From JAWLDB01 sp041686915 (GTDB taxonomy: Bacteria; Bacillota; UBA994; UBA5500): a stretch of DNA of 5,694 bases. Below the pieces are notes generated by a model, which was not told where the DNA came from, ran no database searches, and saw only the letters and a program-made list of their open reading frames with translations. The DNA lies in the NCBI GenBank assembly GCA_041686915.1, contig JAWLDB010000173.1, forward strand, positions 1 through 5,694, written 5' to 3'. A program made the position numbers and the translations under genes. Positions 1 to 4,426 of the stretch are shown one piece after another (positions within the stretch are counted from its first letter, which is position 1; every line of letters starts with the position of its first letter).

Positions 1-348
1 AAGTATGAGCAAAGCAAGCATGACCGGGAAGCTCGCAAGAAGCAGAAGATAATCACCATTAAGGAAATCCAGCTCAGCCAGACCATTGAAGAGCGCGATC
101 TACAGATTAAGGCTCGCAAGGCTGATCAGATGCTCAAGGAAGGCAACAAGATCAAGGTAGTCATGCGCTTCCGCGGACGCCAGATTGTGCATTCTGAGTT
201 GGGTAAGAAGGTATTTGACCAGTTCGTGGCTTGCATTGAAAATGGAACCATTGAACGTGAAGCCAAGATTGAAGGTCGCAATATGATCATGATCATGGCA
301 GCTAAAGAGAACAAGGCAGAAAACAAGGCAGAGAACAAGGAGGATTAA
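1..348 (+). CDS. infC: Translation initiation factor IF-3, C-terminal part (5' end outside window)
   Basis: IF-3 binds the 30S subunit, keeps it apart from 50S and checks start-codon/initiator-tRNA pairing. The reading frame is open from base 1 to TAA at 346-348 and gives 115 residues. IF-3 is normally about 170-180 residues, so roughly 60 N-terminal residues lie upstream of the window. What is visible is the end of the linker (KYEQSK at the start, then a basic REARKKQK helix) and the whole C-terminal domain: IKEIQLS, RFRGR at fragment residues 56-60 and KIEGRNM at about 90-95, all typical of IF-3. The last 14 residues are a low-complexity Lys/Glu/Asn tail encoded by a short tandem repeat. 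This is the first gene of the classic infC-rpmI-rplT cluster. Any L20-binding or other leader upstream of infC cannot be seen. Identity is very secure. Confidence 0.96.
   Translation, partial: KYEQSKHDREARKKQKIITIKEIQLSQTIEERDLQIKARKADQMLKEGNKIKVVMRFRGRQIVHSELGKKVFDQFVACIENGTIEREAKIEGRNMIMIMAAKENKAENKAENKED
310..342 (+). repeat. Short 12-bp tandem repeat encoding the IF-3 C-terminal tail
   Basis: Two near-perfect copies of AACAAGGCAGAA/G (310-321 and 322-333) are followed by a partial third copy, AACAAGGAG (334-342). They encode NKAE-NKAE-NKE. The partial third copy runs into the AAGGAGG at 337-343 that serves as the rpmI ribosome-binding site, so one element is both IF-3 tail codons and translation signal. 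The unit is a multiple of 3, so copy-number change would keep the frame. Confidence 0.8.
337..343 (+). promoter_or_regulatory. rpmI ribosome-binding site inside the end of infC
   Basis: AAGGAGG lies 7 nt before the rpmI ATG and entirely within the last infC codons. Ribosomes finishing infC pass over it, which suggests translational coupling of infC to rpmI (inference). The match to the anti-Shine-Dalgarno consensus is near perfect. Confidence 0.85.
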
Positions 349-350
349 CC

Positions 351-551
351 ATGCCCAAGATGAAGACTCACAAGGGTGCGGCCAAGCGGTTTAAAGTAAC
401 CGGCACCGGCAAGATTAAACGCAACAGTTCCCATAATGCCCATAAATTCGGCGCTAAGTCTTCCAAGCAGAAGCGTCGCCTGGATAACCCGGCTGTCTTG
501 ACAGATTCTGACAAGCAGCGTCTCAAGAAGCTCATCCCATACAAATACTAA
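351..551 (+). CDS. rpmI: 50S ribosomal protein L35
   Basis: L35 is a small basic protein of the large ribosomal subunit. The 66-residue product has the usual L35 length and begins with the family signature MPKMKTHKGAAKRFK, followed by TGTGKIKR, a Lys/Arg-rich middle (KSSKQKRRL) and the closing LKKLIPY. The ATG is 2 nt after the infC stop and is served by AAGGAGG at 337-343, so this start is firm. The gene is second in the infC-rpmI-rplT operon, and 23 nt separate its stop from rplT. In several Firmicutes and in E. coli the operon is repressed by L20, but no control element specific to this gene is visible here. Confidence 0.97.
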   Translation: MPKMKTHKGAAKRFKVTGTGKIKRNSSHNAHKFGAKSSKQKRRLDNPAVLTDSDKQRLKKLIPYKY

Positions 552-574
552 GCAGCTAATAGGAGGTACTAGTT

Positions 575-934
575 ATGCCACGCGTAAAACGCGGCGTTAC
601 CGCCAGGGCACGCCATAAGAAGATTTTGAAACTCGCCAAGGGTTATTGGGGTACAAAGAGCAAGCTTTTCCGTCGTGCAAACGAACAGGTCATGAAGTCC
701 CTGTCCTATGCTACTAGGGACCGTAAACAGCGTAAACGCGATTTCCGCAAGCTGTGGATCGCCCGTATCAACGCTGCTGCACGCGTAAATGGCATGTCTT
801 ACAGCACACTGATCAACGGCCTGAAGAAGGCTGGTATCATGGTCAACCGCAAGATGCTGGCCGACCTCGCTATCAATGATGGCGCCGCTTTCAGCCAGTT
901 GGTTGCTACTGCCAAGGCTCAGTTTAATCAGTAG
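575..934 (+). CDS. rplT: 50S ribosomal protein L20
   Basis: L20 binds 23S rRNA early in 50S assembly and, in B. subtilis and E. coli, also represses its own operon by binding mRNA. The 119-residue product matches the family length. It starts MPRVKRGVTARARHKKILK, continues with the long basic helix region (GYWGTKSKLFRRANEQVMKSL, YATRDRKQRKRDFRKLWI) and then the globular C-terminal part (ARINAAARVNGMSYS, GLKKAGIMVNRKMLADLA). AGGAGGT at 561-567 lies 7 nt before the ATG, which fixes the start. It is the last gene of the ribosomal block; a strong hairpin follows within 10 nt of its stop. Confidence 0.98.
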   Translation: MPRVKRGVTARARHKKILKLAKGYWGTKSKLFRRANEQVMKSLSYATRDRKQRKRDFRKLWIARINAAARVNGMSYSTLINGLKKAGIMVNRKMLADLAINDGAAFSQLVATAKAQFNQ

Positions 935-942
935 TTTTACAC

Positions 943-968
943 ACCCCCAACCCTACTGGGTTGGGGGT
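943..968 (+). terminator. Perfect 11-bp hairpin after rplT, no U-tract (possible terminator or processing/attenuation hairpin)
   Basis: ACCCCCAACCC (943-953) and GGGTTGGGGGT (958-968) are exact reverse complements with a 4-nt loop, TACT. The position right after rplT fits the end of the ribosomal operon. It is not a canonical intrinsic terminator on either strand: the 3' side continues CTGACTAATATG, and on the minus strand it would be followed by GTGTAAAACTA, neither of them a T-run. It may terminate partially, protect the 3' end of the rplT mRNA, or mark an RNase site. Its 3' arm also holds the only G-rich stretch upstream of ktrB. Confidence 0.5.
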
Positions 969-997
969 CTGACTAATATGAGTTGGGACTGATATCT

Positions 998-2347
998 ATG
1001 GGGATGATCGAAAAACAAGGCTGGATGTCACGCCTGACACCGGCCCAGATTTTAATCTTTACATTTGCTTCCCTGATCCTGGTGGGAAGCATCCTGCTGT
1101 CCTTGCCTGTGGCATCAAATGTAGGCCGGCTCCCATATCTGGATGCATTGTTTACAGCAACTTCGGCCGTCTGCGTAACAGGCTTGGTTGTCGCTGACAC
1201 GCTAACCCAGTTCTCCTTTTTCGGTCAGGTGGTAATTATCATTTTGATCCAATTTGGTGGGCTTGGGTTGATGACCATGGCAACCATGATGGCCATTTTT
1301 CTAGGGAAGCGCATCAGTTTTCGTAACCGTCTCATCATGCAAGAGGCTCTTAACCAGTTCTCTTTGGAAGGCATGGTGCGACTTACGCTGTATGTAGGCC
1401 TTGTGACGCTATTCTTCGAAGGGATAGGAGCAGTGCTGCTGACTTTGCGGTTCTTGCCCGATTACGGCATGCCTACTGCCATCTGGTATGGGATCTTCCA
1501 TGCCATTTCTGCGTTCTGTAACGCAGGTTTCGATCTGATCGGCAATTACCGGAGTCTTACTCCATATGTGAGCGATATTCCTGTGAATTTAATAGTCACC
1601 ACGCTGATTATCGCTGGTGGTCTTGGCTTTAGCGTCCTGGCTGATATCTACCAGCACAGGGGGCAACTCAAGTTCAGTCGGCTAAGCTTTCATTCTCGGA
1701 TTGTACTTGCGGCTACAGCCGCGCTGCTCGTAATTGGTTTTGTATTTGTGTTAGCTCTAGAATGGAACAATACACTGGCAGACCTGCCTACGCAAGGCAA
1801 GCTGCTCGGAGCCTGGTTCCACTCAGTTACGCCCAGAACAGCCGGGTTTAACACTCTACCGACTGACGCCCTGCGTCCAGCAACCCTGCTATTGACCATT
1901 ATCCTGATGTTCATCGGAGCATCACCCGGCTCTACCGGCGGTGGTATTAAAACCTCCACCTTCAGCGCGTTGTTCTTAATGGTCGTAGCGTCTATTCGTG
2001 GTAGAGAAGATGCGCGGTTGTTTGGACGGCAAGTACCTCGTGACATTATTATGCGGGCAATGGCAATAGCAGCCATAGCGCTAGGATTAGTGCTGACCAC
2101 TACGATGGTGCTGACCATTTCCGAAGATCAGCCATTCTTGCCTTTGTTGTTTGAGGCAACATCCGCCTTTGGTACGGTAGGCCTGAGTATGGGCATTACC
2201 TCCTCACTATCTGCTGTGGGCCGTGTTGTGCTAATCATCACCATGTTCGCCGGGCGTGTTGGGCCAATGACACTGGCGCTCGCTGTTGCTCATTCCAACA
2301 CGAGGGCTCATCTGCGATATCCAGAAGAGAAAATTATCGTCGGCTAG
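998..2347 (+). CDS. ktrB: KtrB/TrkH-type potassium uptake channel subunit
   Basis: This is the membrane K+-translocating subunit of a Ktr/Trk system; family members import K+, often Na+-dependently, under control of a cytosolic RCK ring. With the ATG at 998 the product is 449 residues, close to B. subtilis KtrB. It has four membrane-pore-membrane repeats. The four selectivity-filter loops are visible: TSAVCVTGL (about residue 55), SAFCNAGFD (171), TPRTAGFN (278) and TSAFGTVGLS (388). The central glycine is present in each. The gating loop after the third pore reads GASPGSTGGGIKT (about 307-319), and the C-terminal RYPEEKIIVG resembles KtrB ends. Start choice is uncertain: TTG at 983 would add five residues, ATG at 1004 would remove two, and none has a convincing ribosome-binding site. 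ktrA follows after 49 nt, so the pair is probably co-expressed. Confidence 0.93.
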   Translation: MGMIEKQGWMSRLTPAQILIFTFASLILVGSILLSLPVASNVGRLPYLDALFTATSAVCVTGLVVADTLTQFSFFGQVVIIILIQFGGLGLMTMATMMAIFLGKRISFRNRLIMQEALNQFSLEGMVRLTLYVGLVTLFFEGIGAVLLTLRFLPDYGMPTAIWYGIFHAISAFCNAGFDLIGNYRSLTPYVSDIPVNLIVTTLIIAGGLGFSVLADIYQHRGQLKFSRLSFHSRIVLAATAALLVIGFVFVLALEWNNTLADLPTQGKLLGAWFHSVTPRTAGFNTLPTDALRPATLLLTIILMFIGASPGSTGGGIKTSTFSALFLMVVASIRGREDARLFGRQVPRDIIMRAMAIAAIALGLVLTTTMVLTISEDQPFLPLLFEATSAFGTVGLSMGITSSLSAVGRVVLIITMFAGRVGPMTLALAVAHSNTRAHLRYPEEKIIVG

Positions 2348-2396
2348 GATCGTTATTTGCCTGACCCTTTAGCTTTCCGGATAGAGGTGAAAGACA

Positions 2397-3047
2397 ATGA
2401 GTAAACAATTTGCTGTAATTGGGCTCGGCCGTTTCGGCTCGAGCGTGGCTCGCACATTGCATTCTATGGGGCATCAAGTTTTGGCAATAGATAGCGATGA
2501 AGAACACGTGCGTTCTTTGTTGGACTATACCACTAGAGCAGTAATGGCCGATGCCACCGATGAAACCGCGCTCAAAGCGCTAGGTATCCGCAATTTTGAC
2601 GTAGTTATTGTAGGCATTGGCGGGGATATTCAGGCTAGTATCCTTACGACTCTGATGCTGAAAGAGCTTGGAGTCGGCTATGTTGTCGTCAAAGCCCAAA
2701 ATGACCTGCATGGTAAGGTGCTATACAAGATTGGCGCGGACAAGGTTGTTTTCCCTGAGAGAGATATGGGTTTCCGGGTCGCGCAAAACTTGGTTTCTTC
2801 CAACATTCTCGAGTTCATTGAACTCAGCCCGGATGTCAGTATGATTGAAATTGTGGCTTCTGAGAAGATGGTAGGTAAGGAACTTAGGCAGCTAGACTTG
2901 CGCAACCGGTTCAATGCCAACGTCATCGCCATTAAGCGCGGAGGGGATATTAACATCACACCTCGCGCCAATGACGTGATCCAAAGAGATGACGTCCTGG
3001 TCGTTGTAGGGATCAATGACGATTTGAAGCGGCTGGAGCGCTACTAG
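2397..3047 (+). CDS. ktrA: KtrA/TrkA-type RCK regulatory subunit of the K+ channel
   Basis: KtrA forms an octameric cytosolic ring that gates KtrB on ATP/ADP binding; in Firmicutes its C-terminal domain is also a known c-di-AMP target. The 216-residue protein has one Rossmann RCK_N domain and one RCK_C domain, the KtrA layout and not the doubled TrkA of E. coli. The nucleotide-binding GLGRFG is at 9-14 with the acidic D32 (LAIDSD) ending the second strand. KIGADKVVFPERDMG at 111-125 is the KtrA signature, where E121 corresponds to the cation-site glutamate known in B. subtilis KtrA. RCK_C runs from about 140 to the end, with DVLVVVG near 199-205. GAGGTGA at 2384-2390, 6 nt before the ATG, supports the start. 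It lies directly downstream of ktrB; nucleotide and c-di-AMP binding are inferred from the family. Confidence 0.95.
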   Translation: MSKQFAVIGLGRFGSSVARTLHSMGHQVLAIDSDEEHVRSLLDYTTRAVMADATDETALKALGIRNFDVVIVGIGGDIQASILTTLMLKELGVGYVVVKAQNDLHGKVLYKIGADKVVFPERDMGFRVAQNLVSSNILEFIELSPDVSMIEIVASEKMVGKELRQLDLRNRFNANVIAIKRGGDINITPRANDVIQRDDVLVVVGINDDLKRLERY

Positions 3048-3072
3048 TCAGCCACCTTGAAGAGGTGTTAAT

Positions 3073-3873
3073 ATGCCCGGTATCATCACCAGCAAGCAAA
3101 ACGGCCTAATCAAGCAGCTGAAGTCTCTACACAGCAAAAGTGGCCGGGAGAAAGCTGGCCTGTTTCTGCTGGAAGGTGTCAGGCTGATTGAAGAAGCCCT
3201 TAAGGCGGAAGTTCCATTGGAACACGCTGTCTTTAGCGAGCATCTAATGCGCAGTCCCAGAGGCGAGAGCCTGCTGAATGAACTCCGGCAAATAGGTGTT
3301 ATCTTGCATCAGGTGGAAGACCGGCTGCTGTGTGAAGTGGCAGGGACAGAGCGTCCTCAAGGGCTGGTTGTAGCGGCGAGGGTAGCGTCTTCAGAGTGGC
3401 CTGTCACGTTTGAACAAGCTACCAGCCTGCGACTCCTTGTGATTGACGGAGTCCAAGACCCTGGAAATCTAGGAACCATAGTTCGTACCGCAGACGCTTT
3501 TTCGGCAGACGCAATCGTTTGCCTGAAGGGCACCGTAGATGTCTATAACGAGAAGGTTGTGCGTTCAGCCATGGGGTCGCTGTTCCACGTGCCAGTGATG
3601 GTTGACCAAGAAGGAGAAGACACCCTCAAACGCCTAAAAGCTGCCAAGGTGCAGATTGTGGCTACAGCCGTTCACCAGGCAGTCAATTATCGTGCCGCCC
3701 CCTACTGCGAACGGGTTGCGCTAGTGCTGGGGAATGAGGGTTCCGGTGTGTCTGACCTATGGATGGACGCCGCGGATTTGCGTGTCACCATACCGATTTC
3801 GGGACAGGCTGAATCCCTGAATGTTGCCGTTGCTACCGGCATTTTACTGGCCGGGCTGGAGTCTCGGGGCTGA
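3073..3873 (+). CDS. TrmH/SpoU-family (SPOUT) rRNA 2'-O-methyltransferase, likely YsgA/RlmP-type
   Basis: This is predicted to transfer a methyl group from S-adenosylmethionine to a ribose 2'-OH of RNA, most likely 23S rRNA. The 266-residue product has an N-terminal substrate-binding domain (SKQNGLIKQLKSL, then GLFLLEGVRLIEEAL at 29-43) and a trefoil-knot SPOUT domain. All three motifs are present: motif 1 DGVQDPGNLGTIVRTADA (125-142, with N132 and R138), motif 2 LGNEGSGVS (219-227, with E222) and motif 3 IPISGQAESLNVAVA (240-254, with S248 and N250). AGAGGTG at 3061-3067 lies 5 nt before the ATG. It follows ktrA by 25 nt. B. subtilis ysgA, whose product RlmP methylates G2553 of 23S rRNA, also neighbours pheST, so that ortholog is favoured over RlmB; the target nucleotide is an inference and annotation may read simply 'RNA methyltransferase'. 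Confidence 0.92.
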   Translation: MPGIITSKQNGLIKQLKSLHSKSGREKAGLFLLEGVRLIEEALKAEVPLEHAVFSEHLMRSPRGESLLNELRQIGVILHQVEDRLLCEVAGTERPQGLVVAARVASSEWPVTFEQATSLRLLVIDGVQDPGNLGTIVRTADAFSADAIVCLKGTVDVYNEKVVRSAMGSLFHVPVMVDQEGEDTLKRLKAAKVQIVATAVHQAVNYRAAPYCERVALVLGNEGSGVSDLWMDAADLRVTIPISGQAESLNVAVATGILLAGLESRG

Positions 3874-3882
3874 CCGGCTTGC

Positions 3883-3911
3883 TTGTGCCTCCCACCAGCG
3901 TATGGTATAAT
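3883..3911 (+). promoter_or_regulatory. Predicted sigma-A promoter with extended -10
   Basis: A perfect TATAAT (3906-3911) is preceded by TGG, giving an extended -10 (TGnTATAAT). A weak -35, TTGTGC (3883-3888), sits at the ideal 17-bp spacing. Transcription would begin near 3918, shortly after the methyltransferase stop. It is the only convincing promoter in the window and would drive the small ORF at 4019 and, past the T-box, pheST. The -35 matches only the first three consensus bases, which an extended -10 can compensate. Confidence 0.7.
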
Positions 3912-3925
3912 AGGCTCAAGTTAAA

Positions 3926-3987
3926 GGGTTCCCACGCTTCATCGGAATCCAATCAAACGTAAGGCGTCGAGCTGTCATCGCGGCAGC
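3926..3987 (+). other. Foldable untranslated leader segment between promoter and small ORF
   Basis: Two hairpins can be drawn. GGGTTCC (3926-3932) pairs with GGAATCC (3944-3950), 7 bp with one G-U, around an 11-nt loop. GCTGTC (3971-3976) pairs with GGCAGC (3982-3987), 6 bp with one G-U, around ATCGC. The ACGC at 3934-3937 in the first loop could also pair with GCGT at 3964-3967, a possible pseudoknot. A second copy of CGGCAGC follows and could compete for the second hairpin. I recognise no known riboswitch; the pairs are short enough that chance is possible. Confidence 0.35.
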
Positions 3988-4001
3988 CGGCAGCCAAAAA
4001 A

Positions 4002-4027
4002 AAGGGGTGCATCTTACTTTGAAGATG
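4002..4027 (+). promoter_or_regulatory. Ribosome-binding site and start-region hairpin of the small ORF
   Basis: An A8 run ends in AAGGGGTG (4002-4009), a reasonable Shine-Dalgarno sequence 9 nt ahead of TTG at 4019. Directly after it, CATCTT (4010-4015) and AAGATG (4022-4027) form a 6-bp hairpin with loop ACTTTG. That hairpin contains both candidate starts: TTG overlaps the loop end and ATG (4025-4027) is in the 3' arm. The structure could therefore restrict initiation at ATG or shorten the effective distance to it. Confidence 0.5.
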
Positions 4028-4114
4028 TTGACCGCCACGTTTTTTTGGAGAGTTTTTGAGGAGACCGGTTCAGTTTTTGCTTATCTGATGTATCGCAAGT
4101 TGTCTCTGAACTAA
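4019..4114 (+). CDS. Small YqzL-like protein (31 aa) within the pheST leader region
   Basis: A short ORF that a long-ORF search misses. From TTG at 4019 it encodes 31 residues ending at TAA 4112-4114. The core reads FFWRVFEETGSVFAYLMYRK, which resembles the uncharacterised YqzL-like family of Firmicutes (aromatic-W-x-x-F, then TGS-x-x-AYL-x-Y-[KR]); I compare from memory. TTG is chosen because AAGGGGTG lies 9 nt upstream. ATG at 4025 (29 aa, beginning MLTATFF) is equally plausible from homology; GTG at 4007 (35 aa) overlaps the ribosome-binding site. In B. subtilis yqzL sits near era and recO, so this position is different. The function of the family is unknown to me. No signal peptide is visible. 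The alternative is a Phe-rich leader peptide: 4 of 31 residues are Phe, all UUU codons. The gene ends about 34 nt before T-box Stem I. Confidence 0.62.
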   Translation: MKMLTATFFWRVFEETGSVFAYLMYRKLSLN

Positions 4115-4134
4115 GTGTGGGTTAACGCCCACAC
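4115..4134 (+). other. 7-bp hairpin immediately after the small ORF's stop
   Basis: GTGTGGG (4115-4121) and CCCACAC (4128-4134) are exact reverse complements around TTAACG; a U-G pair can extend the stem. It starts on the base right after the TAA of the small ORF and ends about 14 nt before T-box Stem I. There is no T-run after it (CTCATGGCT), so it is not a standard terminator. It may insulate the small ORF from the T-box fold or define an mRNA end. Confidence 0.5.
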
Positions 4135-4144
4135 CTCATGGCTA

Positions 4145-4369
4145 TGAAGGAGTCCAGTAGTTGCAGGTTGCCTGTGCCAGGGAGGAAGCGCCAAAGACTG
4201 TGAGTGCTTCTGACAGGTCTGTGATGAACTTTCGCTCCGGAGCTGCGTGCTGAACTTGTAGTAGGCACTGCCGGTCAGAAAGACCGTTACCAACAGATGA
4301 GGGCTGCTTCGCAGCTAAATTAGGGTGGTACCACGAGCGCCATCGTCCCTTAGGACGATGGCGCTTTTG
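4145..4369 (+). promoter_or_regulatory. Phenylalanine T-box leader (tRNA-Phe riboswitch) controlling pheST
   Basis: The leader senses uncharged tRNA-Phe and opens transcription into pheST. Stem I: GGAG 4149-4152 with CTCC 4235-4238 at the base. The specifier loop has the loop-E pair AGTA 4156-4159 and GAA 4226-4228, and specifier codon TTC at 4231-4233 (Phe) followed by a purine. Upper helices are 4163-4166/4219-4222, 4171-4175/4213-4217 and 4185-4191/4204-4210, with the conserved AGGGAGGAAGC region. Stem II: GTGC/GCAC 4247-4250/4265-4268, also with GAA and AGTA. Another hairpin is CGGTC/GACCG 4272-4276/4282-4286, then CCGTTACCAACAGATGAG. Stem III is GCTGC/GCAGC 4303-4315. The T-box proper AGGGTGGTACCACG is at 4322-4335: AGGG pairs with CCCT 4347-4350 and ACG with CGT 4344-4346, leaving the 7-nt bulge UGGUACC, whose UGGU suits an ACCA tRNA end. 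It fills most of the 312-nt gap before pheS. Confidence 0.95.
4336..4369 (+). terminator. T-box intrinsic terminator upstream of pheS
   Basis: AGCGCCATCGTCC (4336-4348) and GGACGATGGCGCT (4353-4365) form a perfect 13-bp stem with loop CTTA, followed by TTTTGTGTT. The stem uses bases 4344-4348 that the antiterminator also needs, so the two folds exclude each other: bound uncharged tRNA-Phe favours read-through. It is the only textbook intrinsic terminator in the window, so it may also end transcripts coming from the ktr-methyltransferase operon. Confidence 0.93.
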
Positions 4370-4426
4370 TGTTGCTGTGACATTTTCATTTATTGCATGC
4401 GGATGTAAGCTGAGGAGGGAACAGTA

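Noticed and set aside
126..338. Minus-strand ORF of 70 aa over infC
   Set aside because: Antisense shadow of infC; no family resemblance and the opposite strand is an unmistakable IF-3.
974..979. TAATAT as a -10 element for ktrB
   Set aside because: Only 4 of 6 consensus bases and no -35 at a suitable distance (the position falls in the C-rich hairpin arm).
983..997. TTG start for ktrB five codons upstream of the ATG
   Set aside because: Not excluded, but it has no properly spaced ribosome-binding site and ATG at 998 gives a normal KtrB N-terminus; kept as an alternative.
1690..2118. Minus-strand ORF of 142 aa over ktrB
   Set aside because: Shadow of a clearly conserved K+ channel gene; no ribosome-binding site or recognisable domain.
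3981..3994. Tandem CGGCAGC as a mobile-element or CRISPR repeat
   Set aside because: Only two 7-bp copies with no spacers, no inverted repeats and no transposase; at most part of a local RNA fold.
4028..4033. TTGACC as a -35 for a promoter close to the T-box
   Set aside because: Good -35 match, but no -10-like sequence 16-19 bp downstream (the area is T-rich: AGTTTTTG).
4111..4293. Minus-strand ORF of 60 aa over the T-box
   Set aside because: Lies on the structured T-box RNA, whose conserved elements explain the sequence on the plus strand.
4308..4310. A second TTC near the T-box as the specifier codon
   Set aside because: It is in the loop of Stem III; the TTC at 4231-4233 has the correct loop-E context in Stem I.
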